A stretch of DNA of 64,000 nucleotides. It comes from Streptosporangiaceae bacterium NEAU-GS5 (GTDB lineage Bacteria > Actinomycetota > Actinomycetes > Streptosporangiales > Streptosporangiaceae). The DNA lies in the NCBI GenBank assembly GCA_017592665.1, contig JAGFNW010000003.1, forward strand, positions 372,001-436,000, written 5' to 3'. The position numbers and the translations under genes were made by a program. Positions 50,708 to 60,520 of this stretch are shown piece after piece. Within the stretch, counting starts at the first letter, position 1. Each line of letters begins with the position of its first letter. A model generated the notes under the pieces. The model saw nothing but the letters and a program-made list of their open reading frames with translations. It made no database searches and was not told where the DNA came from.

Positions 50708-51529
50708 TCAATCCGTCGTGCGGTGGGAGGCTGCGCGACCGTCCGTCGCGTGCTGACCGGCCCGATAGCGGCCAGGGGTGGTGCCGATGATGCCGGCGAA
50801 GGCCGCGATGAAGCCGCTGGGGTTGGCCCAGCCGCAGGCGCGGGCGACACTCGTCGTGTCGTGGCCTTCGGCGAGCAGGACGAGCGCATGATAGACGCGA
50901 AGTTGCGTGCGCCACTCATAGAAGGTCATGCCGAGTTCGTCATGGAACAGCCGGCTGAGCGTGCGGCCGCTGGCGCCGATGGCCCGCCCGAGTTCGGCCA
51001 GTGACGTGGCGTCGCCAGGACGTTCGTACAGGATCCGGGCGATGGCCTGCAATCGGTCGTCGCGCGGTTCCGGTAGTTGAAGCGGTTGCTCGTACGCCAG
51101 GCGGAGTTCGTCGACGAGGACGCGGCGCAGCCGACCCTGTGCGGCGCGGTCCACGCCACCTGCCGCGGGGTCGTAGTTGCCCGGGCCCGTGAGCGTGAGC
51201 AGGACCTCGCGGGCCAGGTCGGACACCATGAACACGGCCGGATGGCCGGGCATGAGCCGGGCGAGGGAGGGCGGCAGGAAGAGGATCCGCATGACAGTGT
51301 CGCCGTGGGCGCGGTGGTAGTGCGTGAAGTCGGCGGGCGTCCAGGCGACGCGATTGGCCGGCACGATCGACGTGCCGCGTTCCGTGTGCACGGTCAGCAC
51401 GCCACGGCCCGCGTAAACCAGGTGCCCACGTGAATGGGAGTCCGCGGAACTGATCCCGCCCGATGGCCACAGATGGACCCCTCCGGACGCCCAGATATGC
51501 GACGTCTCGGGTTGGCGGCCAACGGGCAT
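50708..51529 (-). CDS. AraC family transcriptional regulator
   Basis: A 273-residue regulator with an N-terminal cupin-like domain (HSRGHLVYAGRGVLTVHTERGTSIVPANRVAWTP) and two C-terminal AraC helix-turn-helix units (SLAELGRAIGASGRTLSRLFHDE, then DTTSVARACGWANPSGFIAAFAGIIGTTPGRYR). The cupin pattern is that of regulators for small organic ligands. TAGAAT on the minus strand lies eight bases before ATG 51529, suggesting a nearly leaderless message. It is divergent from an MDR oxidoreductase, its probable target. Confidence 0.88.
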   Translation of the reverse strand: MPVGRQPETSHIWASGGVHLWPSGGISSADSHSRGHLVYAGRGVLTVHTERGTSIVPANRVAWTPADFTHYHRAHGDTVMRILFLPPSLARLMPGHPAVFMVSDLAREVLLTLTGPGNYDPAAGGVDRAAQGRLRRVLVDELRLAYEQPLQLPEPRDDRLQAIARILYERPGDATSLAELGRAIGASGRTLSRLFHDELGMTFYEWRTQLRVYHALVLLAEGHDTTSVARACGWANPSGFIAAFAGIIGTTPGRYRAGQHATDGRAASHRTTD

Positions 51530-51537
51530 AAGTTGGC

Positions 51538-51574
51538 ATTCTATCGGTGGCCGGTCACGACGCCGGCCGGTGAC
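51538..51574. promoter_or_regulatory. AraC-gene promoter and direct repeats in the divergent gap
   Basis: The minus-strand -10 TAGAAT occupies 51543-51538. GGCCGGT occurs twice on the plus strand (51549-51555 and 51565-51571), 16 bases apart, and each copy is followed by CAC or GAC. These are candidate AraC-type binding sites for control of the MDR oxidoreductase. Confidence 0.4.
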
Positions 51575-51583
51575 AGTGGACGC

Positions 51584-52540
51584 ATGACGATGCGAGCAGC
51601 GGTGTGTGTCCGGGCCGGCGACCCCGAGGTGCTGGAGATCCGCGAGCTGCCGGTGCCGGCGGTTCGAGAGGGCTGGAGCCTGGTCCAGGTGAAGGGCGCG
51701 GGCTTGAACCGATCGGAGCTGAGGACCCGCCAGGGACATTCGCCGAGCGTGCGGTTCCCCCGCGTGCTGGGCATCGAATGCGTGGGAATCGTGGCGGCTT
51801 CGACCGATCCCACGCTGCCGGAAGGCACGACCGTCGCGGCCGTGATGGGCGAGATGGGGCGGGCCTTCGACGGCGGCTACGCGGAATACGCGCTGCTGCC
51901 GAACTCGCTGCTGATGCCGATCACCACCTCGCTGCCGTGGGAGGTCTTCGCCGCGCTCCCCGAGTCGTACCTGACCGCCCAGGGCGCGCTCGACGCGCTG
52001 GGCCTCGCACCTGGCGGCAAGGGCCGGCTGCTGATCCGGGGCGGCACCTCGTCGGTCGGGATGGCCGCCGCCTCGATCGCCTCCGGCTACGGCGTCACGA
52101 CCGCCGCCACGACACGGCGCCCGGACAAGCTCGGCGCGCTGATGGTCGACCACCCGCTCGTCGGCACTGATGGACTGCCCGACATCTGGCCCGAAGGCCC
52201 GGACTACATCCTGGACCTCATCGGCGCGAGCACGGTGGCCGACTCGTTGCGCCTGGTCCGCCCCGGCGGGACGGTCTGCGTGGCGGGTTCGCTCAGCGGC
52301 TGGCTGATCCCGGATTTCGAGCCGATCGCGATGATTCCGTCCGGCACCAGGCTCACGGCCTTCCACAGCAAGAACGCCACGGGCGGCACGTCGGTGCTGC
52401 AGCGGGTGGTGCGCGAGGTCGAGGCCGGCGTCTACCGGCCCAATGTCGACCGGGTCTTCCCGCTGGACGACATCGCCGCAGCGCACGGCTACATGGAGGC
52501 CGACCAGGCCACCGGCAAGCTCGTCGTCGTGCCGGCGTAG
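51584..52540 (+). CDS. MDR-superfamily oxidoreductase (quinone reductase-like)
   Basis: A 318-residue medium-chain reductase: N-terminal GroES-like fold (PEVLEIRELPVPAVREGWSLVQVKGAGLNRSE), then a Rossmann domain with GRLLIRGGTSSVGMAAASIA and CVAGSLSGW. Zinc ligands are not evident, as in quinone oxidoreductases (QOR). It probably reduces quinones or alpha,beta-unsaturated carbonyls with NADPH. ATG 51584 or 51590 could be the start. Its expression is likely controlled by the divergent AraC-type regulator. Confidence 0.85.
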   Translation: MTMRAAVCVRAGDPEVLEIRELPVPAVREGWSLVQVKGAGLNRSELRTRQGHSPSVRFPRVLGIECVGIVAASTDPTLPEGTTVAAVMGEMGRAFDGGYAEYALLPNSLLMPITTSLPWEVFAALPESYLTAQGALDALGLAPGGKGRLLIRGGTSSVGMAAASIASGYGVTTAATTRRPDKLGALMVDHPLVGTDGLPDIWPEGPDYILDLIGASTVADSLRLVRPGGTVCVAGSLSGWLIPDFEPIAMIPSGTRLTAFHSKNATGGTSVLQRVVREVEAGVYRPNVDRVFPLDDIAAAHGYMEADQATGKLVVVPA

Positions 52541-52545
52541 AGGTA

Positions 52546-53226
52546 ATGCCCGGTGAGGATGCCAACCGATGGAAGACGCGTTCGTGCGCTATTTTCCGAC
52601 GGGTGAGGAGCGAGTCGCAGCAAGAAGTCAGTGCTGTGTCACCCGAGGGTGGTTGGCGTTTCACCGAGGGGTGCCTGCGTTCGTCGGTCGCAGTGATAAA
52701 GCCGTTCGCGATCGACTTCTTCGAGCGCTGGACGTTCGCGCGCTTCATGCGTGAGGGGATCTTGGCCCTCGGCTTCGAATCCGGTCAGCCGTACAGCCCC
52801 AGCAGCCACGGTGGCTCCTACGGTGATCGCTACGGCGGTGTGCAGGTGGTCGCTCTGACCGCACCGGCGCAGTGGGATCTTGTCGCGATCGAGTACGACT
52901 CCCGGCGTGTTGACGAGACGTTCATCCCTGATGACGTCACCTGGCACTCCCGTGGTGTCCTTGCCTGGCTGCGAAACGGCTTTCTCTATGTTCAGGTGCT
53001 CAGAGAACCGCGCGGCGCGATAGCCGAATGGGAGCTACTGCCTCGCCGCGACAGCGACCAGGGCCTCGCGTACTGCTTTGAAGAGCGCGGCGCTTGGAAG
53101 ACCCTGACTCTCGATGAGAACGGATACCTCCTGACCGCTCGCGATGAAGAAGGTATCGACGTCTTCGATCTCGAGAAGCGGCGTCGCGCACGGAAGGGCG
53201 GCGACTGGCGACCGCGTGCAGGGTGA
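52546..53226 (+). CDS. Hypothetical protein (about 226 aa, start uncertain)
   Basis: I do not recognise this protein. The region after residue 45 is well formed (IKPFAIDFFERWTFARFMREGILALGFESG, then PAQWDLVAIEYDSRRVDETFIPDDVTWHSRGVLAWLRNGF) and looks like a cytosolic alpha/beta protein with a basic C-terminus (LEKRRRARKGGDWRP). The codon pattern supports coding, but the start may be further in: GTG 52633 and GTG 52690 are alternatives. It follows the MDR gene by five bases, so the two may be co-transcribed. Confidence 0.55.
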   Translation: MPGEDANRWKTRSCAIFRRVRSESQQEVSAVSPEGGWRFTEGCLRSSVAVIKPFAIDFFERWTFARFMREGILALGFESGQPYSPSSHGGSYGDRYGGVQVVALTAPAQWDLVAIEYDSRRVDETFIPDDVTWHSRGVLAWLRNGFLYVQVLREPRGAIAEWELLPRRDSDQGLAYCFEERGAWKTLTLDENGYLLTARDEEGIDVFDLEKRRRARKGGDWRPRAG

Positions 53227-53271
53227 GGTGCCCATCGTGCCCGCGCAGGGACAGGCGACGGCTCGCTGAGC

Positions 53272-53712
53272 CTATCCACCGGCCTTTGTGTAGTCGCGGG
53301 TCAGCCAGTGCTCGGGGCGGATGTGGATCGCGCACATGCGGTCGGTGGCGTCCCGGGTGGCCTCGATGTAGCCGTCGGCGCCCTCTCTACCCAGGTAGCG
53401 GCGGGCGAGCTCCCAGCGCTGCTCAACGGTGACGGTGTCCTCGATCGCGGTGACCGGGCCCTCGACGGAGGCGTACCGATAAGGCATCTCCTGGGTCTGC
53501 GCGCAGACGGTGACCCGGCCGGCCTTGCGGATCAGCTGGGCTTTGCGGCTGTTGCCATCGGTCACCACGATGATCTCGCCGCCGGGCTGGTAGTCGTACC
53601 AGAGCGGAATGGCCAGCGGACCTCGGCCGTCGTCATCGGCCACGGTCACGACCGCGACGTGCACTTCGGCGAGGAAGGCCTCGCGTTCGGCGGGCGTCAT
53701 TGCCAGGGACAT
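53272..53712 (-). CDS. Pyridoxamine 5'-phosphate oxidase-family (PPOX) flavoprotein
   Basis: A 146-residue split-barrel protein: LAEVHVAVVTVADDDGRGPLAIPLWYDY, then VVTDGNSRKAQLIRKAGRVTVCAQTQEMPYRYASVEGPV. This is the PPOX-type fold binding FMN or F420. The small single-domain actinobacterial members are usually F420- or FMN-dependent reductases of unknown substrate. TAACCT lies seven bases before ATG 53712 and no ribosome site is seen, so a leaderless message is likely. Confidence 0.83.
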   Translation of the reverse strand: MSLAMTPAEREAFLAEVHVAVVTVADDDGRGPLAIPLWYDYQPGGEIIVVTDGNSRKAQLIRKAGRVTVCAQTQEMPYRYASVEGPVTAIEDTVTVEQRWELARRYLGREGADGYIEATRDATDRMCAIHIRPEHWLTRDYTKAGG

Positions 53713-53790
53713 GATCCATAGGTTAGCGCCGCCAGGCCCGCAGGAGGCGGTGCCAAGGTCTACCGATGTAGACCGGCCTCAGTCACACGA

Positions 53791-53840
53791 AGATCCCTGC
53801 CGGTCATCACTCTTCGGTGATATGTGACCGGCAGGGATCT
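53791..53840 (-). terminator. Strong 16-bp terminator after the zinc metallopeptidase
   Basis: AGATCCCTGCCGGTCA (53791-53806) and its exact complement (53825-53840) form a perfect stem. Inside, ATCAC/GTGAT (53806-53821) can extend a second hairpin with a CTTCG-like loop. It lies 81 bases past the stop of the minus-strand metallopeptidase gene. Confidence 0.75.
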
Positions 53841-53920
53841 GGGTTAGTGCGAGGCACTACATCGGATGCGGCCTCGGCGATGCTGATGCTGTCGCTGTGG
53901 ATGTAGATCAGCGACCGACG

Positions 53921-54100
53921 TCACTCCTCGTCGTCGCCGCTGTCGTCATCACTGTCGTCGTCATCGCTGTCGTCATCGTCGTCGTCGCCGCTGTCGTCGT
54001 CGTCGCCGCTGTCGTCATCGTCGCCGCTGTCGTCGTCATCACTGTCGTCGTCGCCGTTGTCGTCGCTGTCGTCGTCGCCGTTGTCGTCGTCCTTGGTCTC
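53921..54100 (-). repeat. GAC-codon repeat tract encoding the acidic tail
   Basis: The 3' end of the metallopeptidase gene is a run of GAC codons broken by AGC, GGC and AAC, repeated in 18-base blocks that give DDDDSG. Such trinucleotide-rich DNA is prone to slippage, so tail length may vary between strains. Confidence 0.8.
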
Positions 54101-54805
54101 CTCAGGCAGACACTTGGCAACGCCGCCCTTGGCGCCCTTGTTGAAGGCCGCGAACTGCTCAGCGGCAGTTCCGTGATCCCCAGGCTTCGACCAGGGCTCC
54201 TTGTCGCCGACCTTGCGGAAAATCTTCTTCAATTCAGCGGTGTAGCCCTTGCCGAACTTGATCGCCCCGTCGTCGGCGGCACCCTGGATGGCAGCGCCGG
54301 CCAGGCACTCCGCCTGCAGTTCATAGGCCTTCTGGTGGAGCGAAACGTCGAGCTGGTCCTGGATGGCGTGTCCCCACTCGTGCGCGACGACGTCATAGAC
54401 CCAGGCGTTGCCGTCCTTGTAGCCGTCGGCCATGAAGTTGAGGCCCCAGGCGACGTACCTGCCCTTGTGGCAGTAGTAGGCGTTGTCGTAGGAGAGCTTC
54501 TCGCCGTCACATTTCGGTGCGGCCTTGCCGTGCTTGGAATAGGCGCCGTACACCTTCGGCTTGGTGTAATGACCGGTGAAGTAGTCCGACCAGTGGTCCT
54601 TCCAGAACGCATCCACCACTTCGACCGCGTCGTTGATGTCCGACTGCAGATTGTTTTTAGCGGCAGTTGTGGAACTGTGCGTCTGAGTGCTTTTCGTGGT
54701 GGCGGTGGCGGCCTGACTGGGCGTAGCGGTTAACCCCAGGATCAGCGAGGACGACACCGTCAGCATATATGTGACGAGCTTGATGCTCAGTACTAAACGT
54801 CGCAT
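53921..54805 (-). CDS. Secreted neutral zinc metallopeptidase with poly-aspartate tail
   Basis: A 294-residue exported protein with a signal peptide ending near PSQAAT. Its catalytic region carries YDVVAHEWGHAIQDQL (HExxH, His142/Glu143/His146) and, 20 residues on, YELQAECLAGAAIQG with Glu166, the layout of the YpfJ-like zinc metallopeptidases. The last 60 residues are extraordinary: 38 of 60 are aspartate, with Ser, Gly and Asn, including three copies of DDDDSG. The tail could bind calcium or other cations outside the cell. GGAAGG lies nine bases before ATG 54805. The substrate is unknown. Confidence 0.85.
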   Translation of the reverse strand: MRRLVLSIKLVTYMLTVSSSLILGLTATPSQAATATTKSTQTHSSTTAAKNNLQSDINDAVEVVDAFWKDHWSDYFTGHYTKPKVYGAYSKHGKAAPKCDGEKLSYDNAYYCHKGRYVAWGLNFMADGYKDGNAWVYDVVAHEWGHAIQDQLDVSLHQKAYELQAECLAGAAIQGAADDGAIKFGKGYTAELKKIFRKVGDKEPWSKPGDHGTAAEQFAAFNKGAKGGVAKCLPEETKDDDNGDDDSDDNGDDDSDDDDSGDDDDSGDDDDSGDDDDDDSDDDDSDDDSGDDEE

Positions 54806-55093
54806 GACGCGACACCTTCCCCCTCCATGGATGGTGAGCGCGGACGCCGCGGTTCCGGCGGCCGTGTAGCGAGCGAGCCGTCTCGGTTCCCCCCAATTGG
54901 CGCGCTCATAAATGAACGTGTTCCATCGCGTTCCATCGCGAACGTTCCGCACCATGAGCGCCGACGTGATTCATCGCGGTGGCTGCAGGTTGCGGTTGGC
55001 GCCTCGGCGCCTCGGCGTCTTGGCCGCTAGCGCCGAGAAAGCCCAAAGAAGGGGTACGCCACTATCGAAGCCGCCATGCGGGCCGCGGCGCCC
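54806..55093. other. Intergenic region with a short tandem repeat
   Basis: About 290 bases between the metallopeptidase start and the TetR gene end hold no supportable gene. TTCCATCGCG is tandemly repeated at 54921-54940. On the minus strand this reads as a repeated CGCGATGGAA about 120 bases upstream of the metallopeptidase ATG, and could be a regulator site or a chance duplication. Confidence 0.4.
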
Positions 55094-55789
55094 TCAAACG
55101 GAAGTTCGGCGGAGGCGGTCGAGACCGTCGAGCAGCAGGTCGAGGGTGAACTCGAACTCGACCTGGCTGTCACACCACCCCAGCGTCGGGTCGCCGGCGT
55201 CGTGGATCTCGGCCGCCACCATCGCCGTCAAGTGAGGCAGAGACTCGGCCATCGCGGCCATTTCCGCCTCCGTGACCTCGACCTCGAGGTTTCCGCCTGC
55301 CGCTGTCGGGCTGAAGATCTCCTGCGCGAACCCGAAAGGCAGGCTGCCGAAGGCGTGCAGCGCCCGGTGCGCGATTCGGTACGAGAATCCGGCCTCGATC
55401 AAAGTGCCCAGAATGCCGTCGTAGTAGGCGTAGACGTCGGCGGGGATGGTCGGGCGTGAGCCCATGAGTCCCGGCGCCCAGGGGTGACGCAGCATCACCT
55501 CGCGCGCCGCGAGAAACCGCTGCCGGAGCCGGGTGCGCCAGTCCATGCCGTCCTGGGGGCCGAGCCGGGCGACAGCGGCGCCGATCTCCTGGAACACCGA
55601 TTCGACGAGCCCGTCGAGCAGGGCGTCCTTGCCCGGCAGGTGGTAGTAGAGCGACATCGCCTCGACGCCGAGGTTCGCGGCGAGGCGGCGCATCGTCAGC
55701 GCCGCGATCCCGTCCGCGTCGACCAGGGCGACCGCCGCCGTCAATACGCGCTCGCGACTCAACGGCTCGCGCGACGCCTTCGCTCTCAC
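55094..55789 (-). CDS. TetR family transcriptional regulator (TetR_C_1 type)
   Basis: A 231-residue TetR protein: HTH in ALVDADGIAALTMRRLAANLGVEAMSLYYHLPGKDALL, and a C-terminal ligand domain of the tetracycline-repressor class (MLRHPWAPGLMGSRP, DGILGTLIEAGFSYRIAHRALHAFGSLPFGF). The start is GTG 55789. It is divergent from the DUF4386 membrane protein across a gap with two operator copies, so it surely controls both itself and that gene. The inducer is unknown. Confidence 0.9.
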   Translation of the reverse strand: MRAKASREPLSRERVLTAAVALVDADGIAALTMRRLAANLGVEAMSLYYHLPGKDALLDGLVESVFQEIGAAVARLGPQDGMDWRTRLRQRFLAAREVMLRHPWAPGLMGSRPTIPADVYAYYDGILGTLIEAGFSYRIAHRALHAFGSLPFGFAQEIFSPTAAGGNLEVEVTEAEMAAMAESLPHLTAMVAAEIHDAGDPTLGWCDSQVEFEFTLDLLLDGLDRLRRTSV

Positions 55790-55810
55790 GTGCCTCCACC
55801 CCTTGCCGGT

Positions 55811-55845
55811 ACCTTACATCGTATGATTACCTTACGCGGTAAGGT
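55811..55845. promoter_or_regulatory. Two tandem TetR operators in the divergent promoter
   Basis: A perfect site, ACCTTAC-GCG-GTAAGGT (55829-55845), is preceded by an imperfect copy with the same left arm, ACCTTAC-ATC-GTATGAT (55811-55827), 18 bases apart. TATGAT at 55822-55827 within the imperfect copy can serve as the -10 for the DUF4386 gene. The arrangement lets two repressor dimers bind side by side. Confidence 0.7.
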
Positions 55846-55869
55846 GACCGAAGGCCTGGAGGAGCTCAC

Positions 55870-56589
55870 GTGTCCGCGTTGATCCGCACCGCCCGCACGA
55901 CCGGGCTGCTCTATCTCGGCCTCGCCGTCGCCGGCGGGCTCGGCTTCCTGCTCATCCGGCCCAAGCTCTTCGCCGCCGCCGATCCCGGCGCCACCCTGGC
56001 CAACCTGATCCACGACGAGTCGCTCGCGCGTGCCGGGGTCGCGCTCGAACTTCTCACCGTGCTCACCCAGGCGCTCACGGCCGCCTGGTTCTACCGGCTG
56101 TTCCGGTCCGCCGAGCCGTACGGTGCGGCCGGCATCGCCGCCTTCGGCCTGGTGAACGCGGTCGCGGTGCTCGGCAGCGCGGCGCTGCTCGCGACGGCGG
56201 TGCAGATCGCGGGCGACCCGGTCGGCGATCCGGCGGCCAATGTCCAGCTCATGTATCTGATCAGCGGCAACCTGTGGCGCGCCGGCGGGCTGTTCTTCGG
56301 TCTGTGGCTGATCCCCATGGGCTCGTGCGTGCTGCGCTCGGGGTGGATGCCGCGCCCGCTCGGCTGGGTGCTCGTCGCCGGCGGCATCGGCTATGTGCTC
56401 AGCGCTTTCGTCGCGTACGTGGCACCCGGCGCCGGGGCGCTCGCGGACGCCCTCGCTTACCCCGCCACCGTGGGCGAGTTCTGGATGATCGCCTACCTGC
56501 TGACGCGCGGCGTCCGTCGAAGCGCGCTCGACGGGACGCCGCGCGGTGCCCGTCAGAAGACGGAGACGACCCCCGCTAGCACTCGCTGA
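55870..56589 (+). CDS. DUF4386 family membrane protein
   Basis: A 239-residue integral membrane protein with about six spans. The first span pattern (TARTTGLLYLGLAVAGGLGFLLIRPKL) and the NLWRAGGLFFGLWLIPMGSCVLRSGW segment are characteristic of DUF4386. Function unknown. GGAGGAG lies five bases before GTG 55870. It is the likely target of the divergent TetR regulator. The last 14 bases overlap the convergent secreted-protein gene. Confidence 0.85.
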   Translation: MSALIRTARTTGLLYLGLAVAGGLGFLLIRPKLFAAADPGATLANLIHDESLARAGVALELLTVLTQALTAAWFYRLFRSAEPYGAAGIAAFGLVNAVAVLGSAALLATAVQIAGDPVGDPAANVQLMYLISGNLWRAGGLFFGLWLIPMGSCVLRSGWMPRPLGWVLVAGGIGYVLSAFVAYVAPGAGALADALAYPATVGEFWMIAYLLTRGVRRSALDGTPRGARQKTETTPASTR

Positions 56590-57025
56590 TCCAGGAGACC
56601 GTCGTGAACTGGTCCCATGTCGCCTTGTCGAGGTGGATCCAGAGTGTGGTCCCGCCGGCCTGCACCGAGTCGTCGTACATTCGCGGTCCGTCGATCGGCC
56701 CGAAGCGATAGAGCTCGGTTCCGTCCGGCCCGTAGAACCGCCAGCTGTTGTGCCATTGGTCGAAGTTGCTGGTGTGCGAGGTCTTCATGGAGAAGATGAA
56801 TGTCAGCCGGGCGAGCCCCTTGTAGGGCCGCGTGACCTGGACCTCGCCGTCCAGCTTGCAGTCACCGACTTCCAGGTGATCCTTTGACGTCATAACGTTC
56901 AGGTCCGGGTCGTATGTCACGCCCACCGTGTCGATGCCCGAGGCCGCGTACGCGCCGGTCGTGACGAGAAGGCAGGTGGCGACCACGATCGATAGCGCCA
57001 GGCTCAGCCTGCGTAGTGTCTTCAT
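56576..57025 (-). CDS. Small exported protein of unknown function (149 aa)
   Basis: The product has a signal peptide (MKTLRRLSLALSIVVATCLLVTTGAYA, cleaved near AYA-ASG) and a beta-rich mature domain of about 120 residues (VGVTYDPDLNVMTSKDHLEVGDCKL, RLTFIFSMKTSHTSNFDQWHN). Two cysteines, one the final residue, may form a disulfide. No family recognised. GGGGATC precedes ATG 57025. Its 3' end overlaps the DUF4386 gene. Confidence 0.6.
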   Translation of the reverse strand: MKTLRRLSLALSIVVATCLLVTTGAYAASGIDTVGVTYDPDLNVMTSKDHLEVGDCKLDGEVQVTRPYKGLARLTFIFSMKTSHTSNFDQWHNSWRFYGPDGTELYRFGPIDGPRMYDDSVQAGGTTLWIHLDKATWDQFTTVSWISEC

Positions 57026-57219
57026 GATCCCCGCCGTATATTCGATGACTTTCGCATGTTGCTCCTTGGGAAGTTGTCGCGTGAATTTGTATCTGGAGTG
57101 GCTGCGCAGTTGATCCGGCGCGGCTACGGAGATCGCCGCCACGCGATACGGACATAGATCGCGGCCGATACTCAGGCGCGCCTGCCACGGGCGAGTAGCG
57201 GTGTGACTCCGCCCGGGGG

Positions 57220-58269
57220 TCAGACGTCCTGCTGTGCCGCGAGCCGGTCGCGCTGGCGGTGGCCATAGGCCGCCTTGCGCACGGCCCTGTCGTCCTCGAA
57301 TCCAGAGCCGAAGGCGCCGCCCACCATCGCGCTGGAGGTCAGGAACCAGGCCAGCGCCAGGTAGTCGGTGACGTCCGGTCGATGGTTCAGGGTCTCCAAG
57401 AGGAGGCTGGGGACCAGCACGAGCGCGCCGACCCCGGTGAGCGTCACGAACAGCACCGCGTACAGGCAGAGCACACCTAGCGTGATGGTGATCAGGGTGA
57501 CGGTGTTGTAGAGGCGAGCGCGGGCCTTGGGCAGCCGGCCGCCGGGACGCTCCCACAATTCGTGGTCGACGATGATCCATGCGACGAGGGCGAGGATGGA
57601 CAGCACCATGATCAACGATTGCCGCCAGGTGTCCAGCGTGCTGGACACCTGCCAGGCGGTGTCGTTGATCACGCCGAACGCGGCGGTGGCGAACACGCCT
57701 GCCAGCGCCCGGGACAACGAGGTGAACAGCCGCCATGGGCGGTTGGCCCGCACCATGCCGGCGAGCAGGCGCACCCGGCCACGCAGACCGGGAATGACGT
57801 AGCGATCGGGTTTTGCCTGGCCGGGCTCGGCGTCCTCGTCGACCTTGCGGCCGATCGCAGGGACGTGGTCACGGCCTGGGGGTGGGAGGACCAGCCGGCC
57901 GATGACGTTCACCACGGCCTCCAAGGTCCGGCCGGCCAGGTGGAAGCTTCCGAGTGCGGGCAACGACAGCAAGGCGACGCGGTCGCCGGTGCTGACCTCC
58001 GCGCTCACCGCGTCCAAGCCCAGGCGGCGAGGGAGGTCGGTGAGGAATATTGCGACGTCCCAGCCGAACTCGGGCAGGTGCGGGCGGACAGCGGTGAGCA
58101 TGGCCGAGATGTCGACCTGCTCCTCTGCCGCCAGGGGAGCGGTGTATGTGCGCACCTGCCAGTCGAAGCCCGCGCCGAGCCGCTCCCGCAAGCGGCCGGG
58201 CAGGTCGCGCGCCACCGTCATGGCCAGCTCGGTGGGCAGGTCAGGATCGGCGACCAGGGCGATACGCAT
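57220..58269 (-). CDS. Membrane protein of unknown function (349 aa)
   Basis: The N-terminal 160 residues are soluble, beginning MRIALVADPDLPTELAMTVARDLPGRL. Four or five membrane spans follow from about residue 185 (SLSRALAGVFATAAFGVINDT, LIMVLSILALVAWIIVD, LITITLGVLCLYAVLFVTL, YLALAWFLTSSAMVGGAFGSGF), and the C-terminus is basic. I do not recognise the family. A gap of 194 bases separates it from the exported protein downstream. Confidence 0.65.
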   Translation of the reverse strand: MRIALVADPDLPTELAMTVARDLPGRLRERLGAGFDWQVRTYTAPLAAEEQVDISAMLTAVRPHLPEFGWDVAIFLTDLPRRLGLDAVSAEVSTGDRVALLSLPALGSFHLAGRTLEAVVNVIGRLVLPPPGRDHVPAIGRKVDEDAEPGQAKPDRYVIPGLRGRVRLLAGMVRANRPWRLFTSLSRALAGVFATAAFGVINDTAWQVSSTLDTWRQSLIMVLSILALVAWIIVDHELWERPGGRLPKARARLYNTVTLITITLGVLCLYAVLFVTLTGVGALVLVPSLLLETLNHRPDVTDYLALAWFLTSSAMVGGAFGSGFEDDRAVRKAAYGHRQRDRLAAQQDV

Positions 58270-58620
58270 GTCCAGGCCTTACCCCGAGCGGATCGCCCTG
58301 ACCAGAGGTTACTGACTTGGTCCGGTGACGAGGTCGGCGAATGACTACCTACCTGGGGGATGTCGCCGCGAGAAGCCTGAGCAAGAGTCAAAAGCGTAGG
58401 CAGTGGCCTCTCAGGATCCATCCAGGAGGTCCAGACGGCGCTGCTCACAGTGCGTCGCCCGGGGTGGCGCCATGGCATGCGGGACTTCATCTCCGAAAGT
58501 GCCCTTGTCGCCAATAGATACGAGGTCCTCGTCGAGTCAGGGCACGCGGCCAAAGCCCGTGAACTGCTCCGAGGAATGACCGGATAGAGCCAGAAGGGGA
58601 GCACAAGGGGGAAGCGAGAG
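58270..58620. other. Upstream region of the chaperone operon with a possible short gene
   Basis: The 350-base gap before dnaK should contain its promoter. I found no CTTGAGT-N7-ACTCAAG (HAIR) site, so HspR control is not evident. An open frame from 58381 to TAG 58587 could encode about 45 residues from GTG 58450 (RRPGWRHGMRDFISESALVANRYEVLVESGHAAKARELLR). Its end resembles the C-terminus of the DUF2007 signal-transducing family, but no ribosome site fits the start. It may be a remnant. Confidence 0.3.
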
Positions 58621-60519
<1,899 letters not shown>

Positions 60520-60520
60520 C

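Noticed and set aside
53897-54733. Plus-strand open frame beginning with a Val-rich run
   Set aside because: It is the complement of the poly-aspartate codons of the zinc peptidase gene. The valine run is an artefact of GTC repeats.
54914-54923. LexA/SOS-like box GAACGTGTTC
   Set aside because: The two half-sites are only two bases apart, whereas the actinobacterial box needs four. It overlaps a tandem repeat and no SOS gene follows.
58270-58620. HspR (HAIR) operator before dnaK
   Set aside because: No CTTGAGT-N7-ACTCAAG match was found. The closest stretch, near 58376, has wrong spacing and several mismatches.
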